Below are positions 19,628 through 29,824 of a stretch of 64,000 nt of DNA, piece by piece. Each line of letters starts with the position of its first letter. Position 1 is the stretch's first letter. The position numbers were made by a program, and so were the translations under genes. The DNA lies in the NCBI GenBank assembly GCA_019217005.1, contig JAHBNG010000029.1, forward strand, positions 62,001 to 126,000. Reading direction: 5' to 3'. The notes below the pieces were generated by a model. That model was given only the letters and a program-made list of their open reading frames with translations. It was not told the DNA's origin and ran no database searches. This stretch comes from Chloroflexi bacterium TSY (GTDB lineage: Bacteria; Chloroflexota; Anaerolineae; Caldilineales; Caldilineaceae).

Positions 19628-19765
19628 CCAACTTCGCAACGAAGAATACATCGTCACAGAGCTTCTCGGAAAAGTACTAAGAACCAATCCGAAAAGTGGT
19701 TGTGAGTCCGGCCAGCTTCTCGAGTAAGAATGCATCGTCACAGAACTTTTCGGATAAGTATTAAG
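19591..19765. repeat. Two tandem units of the ~85-bp repeat
   Basis: Unit 1 (19591-19675) and unit 2 (19676-19765) both start ACTAAGAACCAATCCGAAAA and end near a reverse-complement AACTTTTCGGATAAG, so each is palindromic. They differ at several positions in the middle. Other copies are at 44634-44812 (interrupted), 47444-47508 (shortened) and 10189-10212 (end only). The pair fills nearly all the space between the GNAT gene and dnaE. Confidence 0.8.
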
Positions 19766-19804
19766 TCATGCTGAAGGGTGAAAACCAAACACGCAACACA
19801 AATC

Positions 19805-22800
19805 ATGTCAGATTCATTTGTTCATCTTCATACACACTCTGAATATTCAATGCTTGATGGTCTTGGCCGCGTCAAAAATCTCGTCGCCGAAGCCAAACGA
19901 TTGGGTCAACCGGCTCTTGCTCTGACCGATCATGGCGTGATGCACGGTGCGATCGAGTTTTTCCGCGCCTGCAAGGATGCCGAGATCAAGCCAATCATTG
20001 GGTTGGAAGCCTATCAGACAGTTTGGGGACGACCCATGGGCGGGCGCGATGCTCAGTTTGATCGAGAAAACTACCATTTGCTGTTGTTGGCAAAGAATAT
20101 GACAGGTTACCGTAATCTGCTCAAAATTGCTTCTAACAGCCAGATGAATGGCTACTACTATCGACCACGAGTTGACCATGATTTCTTGGCTGATCACTCT
20201 GAAGGCATCGTCTGTACAAGTGGTTGCCTTGGTGCCGAAGTCCCCAATCTCATCATGCAGGGCAAAGAGAAGGATGCTTACGATCGTCTGGGCTGGTATC
20301 TCGACGTTTTTGGCAAAGAGAATTTCTATATCGAACTGCAAGAGCACAGCATCCCTGAATTGGTCGAGGTCAACAAGACATTGGTTCCCTGGGCAGATAG
20401 GTTTGGACTTCAACTGCTTGCCACCAATGATGTTCATTATGTTCGCGAAGAGGATAGCACACCCCACGATGTGTTGCTCTGCGTGCAGACTGGTGCCGCG
20501 GTGCAGTCCGATAAGCGCATGCGCCTGAGCGACCAGAGTTATTTTCTGAAAAGTCGGGCCCAGATGGAAGAGACTTTCCGTCCCTTGATTGATCTACCCG
20601 CCAGCGCATATGACAACTCTGTTCTCATCGCCGAAATGTGCGACGTCGATCTCGAGGACAGGGAATACCATCTGCCTGATATCGAGATCCCTGAAGGATA
20701 TGACTATGAGAGCTATTTACGCCATCTGACTGATGAAGGCATTGCGTGGCTCTACGGCGACAATGCCAATGATGATGCCGTCCAGGAGCGTAAAGAGCAC
20801 GAGTTGAAGATCATTCATTCGATGGGCTTCGATGTCTATTTCCTTATCGTGGCCGATCTCTGCAATTTTGCTCGCAGCCGCAACATCTGGTGGAATGTAC
20901 GTGGCTCTGGTGCAGGCTCAGTGGTGGCTTACGCGATTGGAGTGACAGGAATTGATCCACTCAAAAACGCCTTGATTTTCGAGCGCTTCCTTAATCCAGA
21001 TCGCGTCAGTATGCCTGATTTTGATCTTGACTTTCCCGACGATCAGCGTGAAGAGCTGATTCAGTACACGATTGAGAAATATGGTCAAGACCAGGTTGCC
21101 CAGATTGTCACATTTGGACGCATGAAGGCACGTGCTGCCATTCGAGACGTGGGCCGTGCGCAAGAAATCGATTTGGCTGATGTCGACCGCGTTGCCAAAA
21201 TGATCCCCGCTATCCCCGGCAAACCAGTCACAATCGACGATGTTCTGACCGAAGGACACGAATTTTACAACCCCGAATTGGTCGAGATCTACCAGAAACA
21301 AACTTGGGTGCGCGATCTACTTGATATGTCTATGCAACTCGAAGGCGTTGCACGACACTCTGGAATCCACGCAGCGGCTGTGATCGTAGCAGACCGCGAT
21401 TTGACCCACTATGCGCCGCTCATGCGCCCAAGCAAAGGGAGTATTACCGAGGCAATCACCCAATTTGAGTTCCCAATTTTGGAGTCGATTGGCCTGCTCA
21501 AGGTTGACTTTTTGGGATTGAGCACCCTATCCATCATGCGCGAAGCAGGTCGCCTAATCCAGGAACGTCACGACATTCGCTACGATTTGAGCAATATCCC
21601 CTTTGAGGGAGAAGAGACCGTCGAGGCATTCAAACTGCTCTCCAGCGGAGAAGTGAGCGGTGTTTTCCAAGTTGAAGGCCAAGGAATGCGGCGTGTGCTA
21701 ACCGAGATGCGTCCAACACTCTTTGAACACATCATTGCGACCATCTCACTCTATCGTCCTGGACCGTTGGAATATATCCCCAACTACATCCGTCGTCTAC
21801 ATGGAGAGGAAGAGGTTGAGTTTAAGCATGAAGCGCTCAAACCGATTTTGGACGAGACGCTGGGAATTATTATCTATCAGGAACAGATCATTCAGATCTT
21901 GAGTCAGTTGGCTGGTTATACGCCTGGAGATGCAGATCTTGTTCGCCGCGCCATTAGCAAGAAAAAAGCCTCTGATATCGAGAAGCACAAAAAGATATTC
22001 ATCGATGGTTGCGAAAAGAATGGGATTCCCAAAAAAGCATCGGCAGCAATTTATGGTGACATCGAGTTTTTTGCAAGGTACGGTTTTAACAAAGCGCATG
22101 CAGCGGACTATGCTGTTATTACCGTCCAGACCGCCTATTTGAAAGCCCACTATCCTGTTGAATACATGGCGGCCCTCCTCCTAATCGAGCGGGATAAGAC
22201 CGAAAAGGTCGTCAACTTTATCAATGAGTGTCGCAGGATGGGCATTGATGTGCTCCCGCCGGATGTCAACTACAGCGGTCTCGATTTTGAGATTCAGGAG
22301 CGCCCAGCAGATGTTGAGACAATGGCAGTTAAAGATGCCAACATTGCGTATGATTTCCCCGTACCAGACGGTAGCGCAATTCGCTTTGGGATGGCGGCAG
22401 TCAAGAATGTGGGAGAACATCCCGTTCAGGTTATCATCGATGCGCGTAACAAAGGAGGGCCCTTTACAAGTTTGGCGGATCTCTGCGACCGGGTCGATTT
22501 GCGTAAAGTTGGACGGCGTCCATTGGAATGCTTGATCAAGGTTGGTGCCCTAGATCGCTTTGGTAAGCGAAGCCAATTACTCGATGTCGTTGAACAGATC
22601 ATCGCCCAATCGTCGAGTACACACACGGCCCGCGACAGTGGACAACTTTCCATGTTTGACCTTCTTGGCATGGAAGCCATTCAGGAAGCAGCCTCAATCA
22701 AGTTGGCCGATATCCCAGAAGCGAAAGGACGGGAACGCCTACAATGGGAAAAGGAACTGCTTGGTGTTTATGCCATGAGTCACCCCATGCAGCATGTCAG

Positions 22801-23989
22801 TGTCGACTTAGCCAAGATCGTTACATGTGCCTGCAACGAACTGAACGAATCCCACGATGGGAAAAATGTCACCATGGCGGGTATGATCAGCAATGTGCGC
22901 ACCATCACGACCAAGAAGGGCGATCCGATGGCCTTTGTCCAGTTAGAGGATCTGAAAGGACAATGTGAGGTTGTGGTCTTTCCCCGTACCTATGCCGAAG
23001 TGAAAGAACAGCTCGTCCTTGATACAGTCGTGCTCGTCAAGGGCAAGGCTCAGACCAGGGAGGGACAAACAACCTTGCTCGCTGACAGCTTCCAGAATTA
23101 TGTTGAACAGGTCCACGCCGTTAGAGATGATGCTGTGAAGATACAGCCTACTTTGCTGGACCATACACCCACGATCAATGGTGCTGTTCTGCGCGAAAAT
23201 GGGCATTCATATGAGACGAATGGGACAAACGCCTACTCTACCCACGGCACACAAACGTCAGATCTAGATTATACTGCTGAAATCGATGATGAAAACTATG
23301 AGTTTATCCCTCCACCGGAGGAAGATCCCTTCTTGAGCGAGCCGCCTGCGTGGATGGTGGGAGAAGAGGAGGAGCAGGCTAAGACTAAGGCTGAGGAAAG
23401 CAAAGAAGCGGCTAAAGTGAGGATTAAGAAACAGAAAGAAGAGGAGCAGGCTGAGGTTCAGGCTAAGAAAGAAGAGATCCGAGGGATCAGAAAGGGGGGC
23501 GAGGAGAACAAAGCGATTGAGGAAAAGGTGAAGAGTGAGGCCGAGGATAGGAGTGACTCGAAGAGTAAGCCACCGTTACTTGCTCGCTCTGCTGGACATA
23601 AAGAGCGAAATGGAACACATGGTCAGAATGGGATACATCATTCACCACCTAGCCCAGCACGAAAAGAGCGGGACGAAAAACCTGTTGCCAAACCGAAATC
23701 TGAGAGTCAATCCGCTCTATCCCCGAAAAACGGACGGGAAACCAGTGCCCGCACAATCGATATCCTCTTTCATGGTACGGGAAACTTGGACCGAGACAAG
23801 TATCGCTTACGCGATATGGTTGAACGTTTATCAGATCGTCGGGGACGCGATCAATTTTTTATTACGATTGAAAATAATGGTCGCCGTCAACGGTTAGCCT
23901 TTCCAGGGGAACAATGTACCATCAGCGAACGACTGCTAAGCGAACTTGAAAAGCATTTTCGTGCGGAAGTGACGGTTGAGGAATCGTGA
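19805..23989 (+). CDS. dnaE: DNA polymerase III alpha subunit with extended C-terminus
   Basis: The replicative polymerase catalytic subunit, 1394 residues from the ATG at 19805 (an in-frame GTG at 19778 would add nine). The PHP domain starts at [14 protein letters not shown]; palm aspartates lie in [13 protein letters not shown] (about residue 405); a helix-hairpin-helix and an OB fold (about 1020-1110) follow. The normal region is followed by a long charged linker (about 1180-1245), very rich in Lys and Glu. It ends in a compact 80-residue domain ([20 protein letters not shown]...), placed where other DnaE proteins bind the tau subunit. No clear ribosome-binding site precedes either start, and the upstream spacer is repeat DNA. 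Confidence 0.95.
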   Translation: MSDSFVHLHTHSEYSMLDGLGRVKNLVAEAKRLGQPALALTDHGVMHGAIEFFRACKDAEIKPIIGLEAYQTVWGRPMGGRDAQFDRENYHLLLLAKNMTGYRNLLKIASNSQMNGYYYRPRVDHDFLADHSEGIVCTSGCLGAEVPNLIMQGKEKDAYDRLGWYLDVFGKENFYIELQEHSIPELVEVNKTLVPWADRFGLQLLATNDVHYVREEDSTPHDVLLCVQTGAAVQSDKRMRLSDQSYFLKSRAQMEETFRPLIDLPASAYDNSVLIAEMCDVDLEDREYHLPDIEIPEGYDYESYLRHLTDEGIAWLYGDNANDDAVQERKEHELKIIHSMGFDVYFLIVADLCNFARSRNIWWNVRGSGAGSVVAYAIGVTGIDPLKNALIFERFLNPDRVSMPDFDLDFPDDQREELIQYTIEKYGQDQVAQIVTFGRMKARAAIRDVGRAQEIDLADVDRVAKMIPAIPGKPVTIDDVLTEGHEFYNPELVEIYQKQTWVRDLLDMSMQLEGVARHSGIHAAAVIVADRDLTHYAPLMRPSKGSITEAITQFEFPILESIGLLKVDFLGLSTLSIMREAGRLIQERHDIRYDLSNIPFEGEETVEAFKLLSSGEVSGVFQVEGQGMRRVLTEMRPTLFEHIIATISLYRPGPLEYIPNYIRRLHGEEEVEFKHEALKPILDETLGIIIYQEQIIQILSQLAGYTPGDADLVRRAISKKKASDIEKHKKIFIDGCEKNGIPKKASAAIYGDIEFFARYGFNKAHAADYAVITVQTAYLKAHYPVEYMAALLLIERDKTEKVVNFINECRRMGIDVLPPDVNYSGLDFEIQERPADVETMAVKDANIAYDFPVPDGSAIRFGMAAVKNVGEHPVQVIIDARNKGGPFTSLADLCDRVDLRKVGRRPLECLIKVGALDRFGKRSQLLDVVEQIIAQSSSTHTARDSGQLSMFDLLGMEAIQEAASIKLADIPEAKGRERLQWEKELLGVYAMSHPMQHVSVDLAKIVTCACNELNESHDGKNVTMAGMISNVRTITTKKGDPMAFVQLEDLKGQCEVVVFPRTYAEVKEQLVLDTVVLVKGKAQTREGQTTLLADSFQNYVEQVHAVRDDAVKIQPTLLDHTPTINGAVLRENGHSYETNGTNAYSTHGTQTSDLDYTAEIDDENYEFIPPPEEDPFLSEPPAWMVGEEEEQAKTKAEESKEAAKVRIKKQKEEEQAEVQAKKEEIRGIRKGGEENKAIEEKVKSEAEDRSDSKSKPPLLARSAGHKERNGTHGQNGIHHSPPSPARKERDEKPVAKPKSESQSALSPKNGRETSARTIDILFHGTGNLDRDKYRLRDMVERLSDRRGRDQFFITIENNGRRQRLAFPGEQCTISERLLSELEKHFRAEVTVEES

Positions 23990-24083
23990 TGCGATTTTGA
24001 GTAACTGTATTGACCCTATGCATGTAGCCAAACACAAAGTAGACGTTTTGCCATCTGCTGGTCAGCAAGCGAAGTTCTGCTGG

Positions 24084-24160
24084 GAGTGTACCAAAGTGTG
24101 TAAATGCAGTCGATTCTCTGACTGAGCGGCGTCCATTTACACACTTTGTGGTATACACTC
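24084..24160. repeat. ~79-bp palindromic element, copy B
   Basis: Ends GAGTGTACCAAAGTGTGTAA and TTACACACTTTGTGGTATAC. Flanks GTTCTGCTG (left) and GTTCTGCAT (right) are a likely 9-bp target duplication with two changes. It lies between the convergent dnaE and MscS genes and could also end both transcripts as a hairpin. Confidence 0.8.
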
Positions 24161-24301
24161 GTTCTGCATAGCCGCGCCGCCAAACAGCCAGATTGATTTT
24201 TTCGTATATTCCTATCCTTACGTTCCAGATTTATGCCCCTCGGACCAAATCTAGCCAGCTATCTTGTGAATTGCGCCGGTCGACAAAACCATTTTCACCC
24301 G

Positions 24302-25735
24302 TTATGGCGGAGACAATCCGTTTCGTTCCTCTATAAAGGCATGCATCTCTATGGAGAAGCCATGATTGCGCTCAATTAGCTGCTCGATCGTTTCGTCTCC
24401 CAAAATGAGGACAGTCGTGTCGGTTGTAGCAGTCGCCGTCACAGGACTCGGTTCACCGCGCATCGAAGTGAGTTCGCCAAAGATATCGCCCGCAGACAAC
24501 CCCATGATATCGAGGTGATGACCGTCCGGATCGGCGGACGACAGTTGAACTTCACCCTCATATATCAAGTAATAGCCGTCGTCTGGCTCGCCCTGACGGA
24601 TCATTCGTTCGCCCAGACCAAAATGATTTACTTGGGTTCGAGCCGAAAGCCACTCGATTGTATCTTGCTGAAGCGACCGTAACAGAGGTATGGTGCGTAG
24701 CATCTCTGTAAGATCATAGACTGGCTGTAAGCGTAGTTGATCGTCCAACGAATATTCAAGCTGTACTGGCAACGCTATTGTCAAACCATGACGTCTGGCT
24801 GCATAATAGATCTGTTTGGTTAAAGCATCACGGATCTCTGTATGGTTATGGATATTGCAGACAACACATGCCTGATAGAGGACGGCGGATTTTTCAAATC
24901 TGTCGGTCACAACGTGCGTTGCGGCAGTATCAATCTGCTCAATTTCATTCACTGCCGTTTGGATAATCTCGATTACACGATTCGGTGGATCGTTATAGGA
25001 AAAGGCAAAGGTAAACTGAAATTTGTAGCGAGACATTTCCTTGGAGCCCATGTTCTTAATGCGTTTCTGCCCCAAAATGCCGTTGGGGATGACAACCGTC
25101 GTCCAGTCGGAATCAGCGATACAGCGCGTGCTGCGCCAATTAACTTCTGTCACTTCCAGCCACTCTCCCTCCACTTCGATCATATCGCCTGCTTTGAAAG
25201 GACTATCTATGAGCAATAGAAAGCCGGAAACCAGATTGCTGAGCGTATCTTGTAGGGCAAAGGAGATGGCCAATGCACCCACACCCACGGCGGTAAAAAG
25301 ATTGCTCACGTCCACTTGCCAGACGTTCGTCAACAGATGGTAAGCGACAAAGAGGACAACAACGGCTCGACTCAAGGCAAAAAAGATCGTGGGCACCTTG
25401 CTGATTCTGGCCTGCGGGTTGCTCTCGCTCAGACGAGTCGTATTGCTCAGTAGGGTCAGTAGAGCATAGATGACCGTGATCCAGACGAGCGTCTCCAGCA
25501 GCCGGATACCATTGGATGAGCCAGCCATGCCCAACACGTGACGCAGGGCTAAAAGCAGCGTCAGGATTGGTAGAACGACGTGCCGAATCTGGCGTAAACC
25601 TTCAGTCAGCGGATTCTCTCGGCGTTCCAATCGCTCAATTACTTCCCCAAGCACAATGACAAGCACGATCAGACCGCTGATGAGGCCCACTCCCCAGAAG
25701 AAGAGGTCTTGTTGGATAAGAGATTGGGTCATCAT
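24302..25735 (-). CDS. MscS-type channel with C-terminal cyclic-nucleotide-binding domain
   Basis: A 477-residue membrane protein. Four N-terminal transmembrane segments precede the MscS pore and beta domain (FTAVGVGALAISFALQDTLSNLVSGFLL, DSPFKAGDMIEV, VVIPNG). From about residue 340 a CNMP-binding domain follows (GERMIRQGEPDDGYYLIYEGE, GDIFGELTSMRGEPSPVTATA), with the phosphate-binding cassette FGEL...SPVTATA close to the FGE-L-x(4)-R-x-A consensus. This is the arrangement of cyclic-nucleotide-gated MscS channels. It starts three bases after the stop of the cyclase-like receptor gene and is probably cotranscribed with it. Confidence 0.9.
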   Translation of the reverse strand: MMTQSLIQQDLFFWGVGLISGLIVLVIVLGEVIERLERRENPLTEGLRQIRHVVLPILTLLLALRHVLGMAGSSNGIRLLETLVWITVIYALLTLLSNTTRLSESNPQARISKVPTIFFALSRAVVVLFVAYHLLTNVWQVDVSNLFTAVGVGALAISFALQDTLSNLVSGFLLLIDSPFKAGDMIEVEGEWLEVTEVNWRSTRCIADSDWTTVVIPNGILGQKRIKNMGSKEMSRYKFQFTFAFSYNDPPNRVIEIIQTAVNEIEQIDTAATHVVTDRFEKSAVLYQACVVCNIHNHTEIRDALTKQIYYAARRHGLTIALPVQLEYSLDDQLRLQPVYDLTEMLRTIPLLRSLQQDTIEWLSARTQVNHFGLGERMIRQGEPDDGYYLIYEGEVQLSSADPDGHHLDIMGLSAGDIFGELTSMRGEPSPVTATATTDTTVLILGDETIEQLIERNHGFSIEMHAFIEERNGLSPP

Positions 25736-25738
25736 TAC

Positions 25739-28166
25739 CTATCCATCTTTGCTCCAAAGCCACGGGGGAATCGAACCGACTCCGTCCAGGGCAAGATTTG
25801 GGCGAGACACGAACTGTTCCCGCTCTTCCAGTCGTTCGTAGACGGTATCGCTGATCAATAGGCTGTTATTATCGGCTTGGGCATTGAGTCCTGCTGCTGT
25901 GGTAACCGTCTTACCCCATACGTTGTACATGAATTTGCTACCTCCTAAGACACCGGCCACTACGGCGCCCGCATCTATCCCGATGCGCAAACCCAGTTTG
26001 GTGCCATGTTGTGCATTGATCTCTTCCAGCAGATCGAACATCTCCAAAGCAAAATCAACTGTTCGATTCGGATGATCCAGGTAGGGAGTTACCAGACCCA
26101 GTAGATCCAAATTTCAGGTTTTGAGAGAGAATTCTGGCTAAACAGTTGACATAAATACAAATTTGCCGGTCGATATCTAGTTTTTGCGTTAGATTTGGGC
26201 GATTTTCAGATATGAAATAGGTTGTTTTCTGTAACCGAAATCTGAATAAATGACTCCAAAATCCCTGCAATCTCGACTGAAAATCGCCAAAAACGCCAAA
26301 TTTGGATCTACTGAGACCACATATTGCAAGATAGGTGTCACCAACTGTGCGCTGGCGTTCTAAGCCGCGAGAGTCGGCTGCCTCATCCCAGGCTTGAATG
26401 AGATCGTTCAGAATGTCGGTCGCCTCTTGGGCGTCACGCTGCTCCAAGAGTTCCACAAAGCCCAGAATGGTCGCACTCAGCACGCTGATTTGCTGTAGTG
26501 TATCTGTGATCCGATCCTCTCCTCGTTTAATGCGCTGCGCCACTGGACCAGGCAGGATGCTATGGAGAAGCACCTCATTCTCTTCGGTGTGCTGTTCGAG
26601 CATAGCCGTCTGAAACTGCATTTTCATGGCTATATCGTTGATCGATTCGGTTAACTGACCAAATTCGTCTTCGCTGTCAGCATCCAGAAAGACCTCTTCC
26701 TCGGCCAATACGCTCTCAGTAAATTCAGTCAATCTGTGGAGCGGACGGGTCAAAAGCGTACTGGCTGCAACGGCCATGAGTGTAACAAGGATGATCAGAA
26801 TTGTGCCGACCATAAAAATTCGACGTTGGAGCGTAGCGATAGGGGCAAAGGCTTCCACGGCGTCTCTCTGCGAGATGATGCCCCACGTTAGGCCATCTAG
26901 ATCAAGTGGTGCATAGGCTGTCAGTACAGAGTGACCGCGATAGTCATCCAGGATGCGAACGTCGCTGCGTCCGGATAAGGCTTCGCGTGCAGCCTCTGTT
27001 TCTACCTCTTGCAAAAGAATGGAACGTTTGAACTGCCCGATCTGGCTGAGTGTCTCTTCTATCTCTCCTGCCGCGCGTAGCTCTTGCAGATAAGTCTCTG
27101 GATTTTCGATGAGAAAACGCGACGTGGTGCGCATGAATTGATCCCGACCCACAATGTAGGTCTCGCCCGTTTCGCCCTGTCGACTTTCGCGCCACGCCCG
27201 ATCATCGGTGACAATGCGATCCAACTCGTCGGGCGCAAATTGGATGACCAAAATGCCGAGAGGGCGTCCGGCTGGGTTGTAAATTATGCTGCCGAGGAAG
27301 GCCACTGGTTTCCCTTCTGCTGGTGGGTAGGAGGCAAAGTCGACGATGCTGATGCCAGATTCGTCGAACTCCTGCTTGATGCATTTAACCAAATCGGAGA
27401 GATGGGTCTGACTATATGGCCCGCTGCGAAGATTTGTGCCCAAGTCGGGATTCTTGGAGACACTATAAACCACCTCTTCGTTGTCATAGCTGACCAGCAA
27501 GAGATCCGAGAAGCCCAGACGGCTCGCCAATGCTTCCAGCTGAGGGTGATATTTGTCGTGGTTCACGTGGTATAGTGCACTGGTCTGCCGGAGTGTCTCT
27601 GACTTGTTTCCATCGATATGACCCACACTATCAGTCACAATATAGTGGTATTGAAGAAAGCGAGCGCCTCGAGATTTGGGGCGTAACGCTGCGACAGAGA
27701 TATCGATCCCAGCGTGTTGTGAGAGGGCAGGCAGATACTTGCTGCGATAGTAATGGGTCAACGCCTCGTCCCAAACTGGTTCGATAAGGGCAGAGCTGAT
27801 GCGAGCGTAAGCATCCTGCAGCGCCATCATGGCTGCGACGACGACGCGGTCTGTTGCCAAGAGCGCCCCCTGGTTGCGTATTGATTCAATGTAGAGTTTG
27901 ACTTGCTCAGCTTTGTTGTTGCGTTGGCTGACCAGTTGGTCAAAGGCGGCTTGGTTGAGCGTCGCGCGTTGTGTACGTCCAACCACAACCGCCACAACCA
28001 GCAGCGAACCAATGGCGACAAAGAGTAGAAGCAGGATCAGTTTGGATTTGACCGTCAGATATTGTGTCGGGCTGAGCAAGCTCGCCACTAACTCGCGCCA
28101 TTGGAGCTGTCTAAAGAATGCTTTAATTCTGTCGAGGTTGACTATGATTGATTGGTAAAGGGACAT
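25739..28166 (-). pseudogene. dCACHE-HAMP receptor with cyclase-like domain, split by a 215-bp element
   Basis: A membrane receptor in two pieces. The first (to 26314) has a transmembrane helix (about residues 40-62), a double CACHE sensor domain, a second helix (about 430-450), HAMP, and the start of a class III nucleotide cyclase fold. The second (from 26098 down to 25739) completes that fold. The 215-bp element at 26099-26313 plus a 5-bp duplication (AGACC) shifts the frame by one. Without them the sequence reads straight through as YLAICGLVTPYLDHP. The cyclase domain is itself unusual: the first metal Asp (FADI) is Thr (LSATI), and the catalytic Asn and Arg positions read Thr and Gly (TVTTAAGL). 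It was probably a binding rather than a catalytic domain. Confidence 0.85.
26099..26313 (-). mobile_element. 215-bp miniature inverted-repeat element, copy 1
   Basis: Perfect terminal inverted repeats CAGTAGATCCAAATTT / AAATTTGGATCTACTG. AGACC flanks both ends (26094-26098 and 26314-26318) as an exact 5-bp target duplication. Inserted in the cyclase-like receptor gene. On the minus strand it is open in one frame through all 71 codons. Copies at 29535 and 46576 are the same length and nearly identical. Confidence 0.93.
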
Positions 28167-28169
28167 GCC

Positions 28170-28514
28170 TCAGTTAAATTCGAGTACCGCTGTGGGCACA
28201 AATTTCTGAATATTTTTCAGTGACTTCGCTTGCCAGGAATGTTTTGACGAGCCAATGATTTTTAGATCGCTGGCCTTGAGTTTGCGGATCTGAATCCCCA
28301 GTTGCATGAGGGCCGTGATGCCAGAACTGTTGAGAAAGCGCAGGTTCTGCACATCCAGTGTAATCAGCGACGGTTTTGACTCCGCCACCTTCTTTAGCAT
28401 GTCGGCAATCGGCTTATATTGAGGTGTTCCACCCAACTCCAACATACCCGCAATGGTGGCCGTCGCCAAGTCGGAGTCGTAAACTACAGAATAATCGTCA
28501 TGTTTGATTTCCAT
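28170..28514 (-). CDS. slr1659-type regulator (STAS-like partner protein)
   Basis: A 114-residue protein with features of an anti-sigma-factor-antagonist (STAS-like) fold: LITLDVQNLRFLNSSGITAL, where the SSG segment corresponds to the phosphorylatable Ser region of SpoIIAA-like proteins. It matches the slr1659 superfamily, which occurs next to slr1658-type ATPases, as here. It would be the partner that a kinase-like ATPase phosphorylates and a SpoIIE-type phosphatase dephosphorylates. It ends three bases before the start of the receptor gene. CAGGAGAG precedes the ATG. Confidence 0.8.
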   Translation of the reverse strand: MEIKHDDYSVVYDSDLATATIAGMLELGGTPQYKPIADMLKKVAESKPSLITLDVQNLRFLNSSGITALMQLGIQIRKLKASDLKIIGSSKHSWQAKSLKNIQKFVPTAVLEFN

Positions 28515-28556
28515 TGATTTGTCTCTCCTGATAGATTTTTTAATAAGAATAACTTT

Positions 28557-29292
28557 CTATATCGGCACTTCTACCATTGTTGTGACCACCATCAGCTGTG
28601 GCGTTTGCGACAGAGATTCAAACTTCCAGGCCAGCGTGGCGTGGGAGTCAGTGAGCATCGTCAGATAGCCCATGCCCGAGGCGGTGTTGCCTTCTTCCAT
28701 GGTGCTTTCGATCTGCTGGATATATAGCTCGTGAGGATCTTTGGTTAGCAGCTCTTGGATCCGCGTTTGAAAGTTTACCGTTCCCTCTGGCTTGATGCTA
28801 TTGGTGATGTAAAAACGCAATGCGCCTCGTGGCAAATAGAGGCTGAAGCGTGCGGGATGTTGGGAATCGGTATCGCTATGACGCAGGATGTTTTCCATCA
28901 TCTCGTTGGCAATGAAGCGCAGGGTATAGCCAATCTCCGTTTTTTTGTTGATGGTAAACTGATCGTTTAGTGGGAAAAATGTGGGGTGGTTCATTTTAGC
29001 TGGATAGATAGGTTTACACTTTTAGAAACAGAAAGAACGTTTATATTCTCTGATTTCGCCGGTTCTCAGAGAGAAAACGGTCTCATATAGATTTTTGTCT
29101 ATATATCAAAAGTGTAAACCTAATTTTGAACCACCCCAAAAATGTTTCCCAATACTCCAGTAAAAAGCGCGTTGACAGCCCGCCATTTTGCCAACGCTTT
29201 TGACGTAGGCTCGGCGTGATAGCAAAGTTGAGCTGAATGGACTCAAGTTCGGTGTCTGGCTCAAAAAAGTCTCCGTAAATTTGTATTGTCAT
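28557..29292 (-). pseudogene. slr1658-type ATPase/anti-sigma-like regulator, split by a 155-bp element
   Basis: The N-terminal part (MTIQIYGDFFEPDTELESIQ..., down to 29138) and C-terminal part (from 28982) are two halves of one HATPase-like protein of about 190 residues. The C-terminal half has NEMMENILRHSD, the N-box of GHKL ATPases, and GNTASGMGYLTML, a glycine-rich lid. Removing the 155-bp element and one 8-bp AAAAATGT duplication restores LEYWETFFPLNDQFTIN in one frame. As it stands the gene is broken by a frameshift. Its intact form would be the RsbW-like kinase of a partner-switching system with the adjacent slr1659-type protein. Confidence 0.85.
28983..29137. mobile_element. 155-bp miniature inverted-repeat element, copy 2
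   Basis: Ends GGGGTGGTTCA / TGAACCACCCC. An exact 8-bp duplication AAAAATGT flanks it (28975-28982 and 29138-29145). Same length and similar sequence as the copy at 13067. It interrupts the slr1658-type gene. Confidence 0.93.
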
Positions 29293-29481
29293 TCTGACAC
29301 CCTCTTTCTAATCGGCTCATCTACTACAAATGTCCACAATGGAGATTTCTTCTGAGTGGTGAGCAGTAGATTCGGAAGATGAGCATTCTCTTTGTGGACA
29401 GCTCATCTAACACAAATAAACGGCTATTTTCAGAAAAATCCTGGGATGTTTGTACACATTTGGAAGTCAAAATTTATGAAT

Positions 29482-29782
29482 AATAGCCACATCATTTAAA
29501 CTTCTTACAATTGTCTCTCGATAAATAACAGTATCAGTAGATCCAAATTTCAGGTTTTGAGAGAGAATTCTGGCTAAACAGTTGACATAAATACAAATTT
29601 GCCGGTCGATATCTAGTTTTTGCGTTAGATTTGGGCGATTTTCAGATATGAAATAGGTTGTTTTCTGTAACCGAAATCTGAATAAATGACTCCAAAATCC
29701 CTGCAATCTCGACTGAAAATCGCCAAAAACGCCAAATTTGGATCTACTGAGTCTTATTGTCCGAAGTTTAAGTGGCGTCACT
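29482..29782. repeat. ~82-bp inverted-repeat element interrupted by a 215-bp element
   Basis: The left part (29482-29534, AATAGCCACATCATTTAAAC...) and right part (29750-29782, ...TTGTCCGAAGTTTAAGTGGC) together make one copy of the element seen intact at 44551-44632 and 54129-54208. The 215-bp element (29535-29749) sits inside, flanked by AGTAT and AGTCT. Confidence 0.8.
29535..29749 (-). mobile_element. 215-bp miniature inverted-repeat element, copy 2 (nested)
   Basis: The same terminal repeats and exactly the same length as the copies at 26099 and 46576. It landed in an older ~82-bp element rather than in a gene. The minus-strand frame is open throughout, but only because of the element; there is no host gene. 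Confidence 0.93.
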
Positions 29783-29824
29783 TCACACACTGTCAGTTTT
29801 GTAGGAAAACAGTTAAAATAAAGT

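Noticed and set aside
19591..19765. CRISPR array
   Set aside because: Only two units of about 85-90 bp with internal palindromes and no spacers; members are dispersed, and no cas genes are in the window.
26055..26315. A novel 70-residue protein domain shared by three proteins (KFGVFGDFQSRLQGFWSHLF...)
   Set aside because: The shared segment is the translation of the 215-bp mobile element; it has inverted ends and target duplications, and one copy lies outside any gene.
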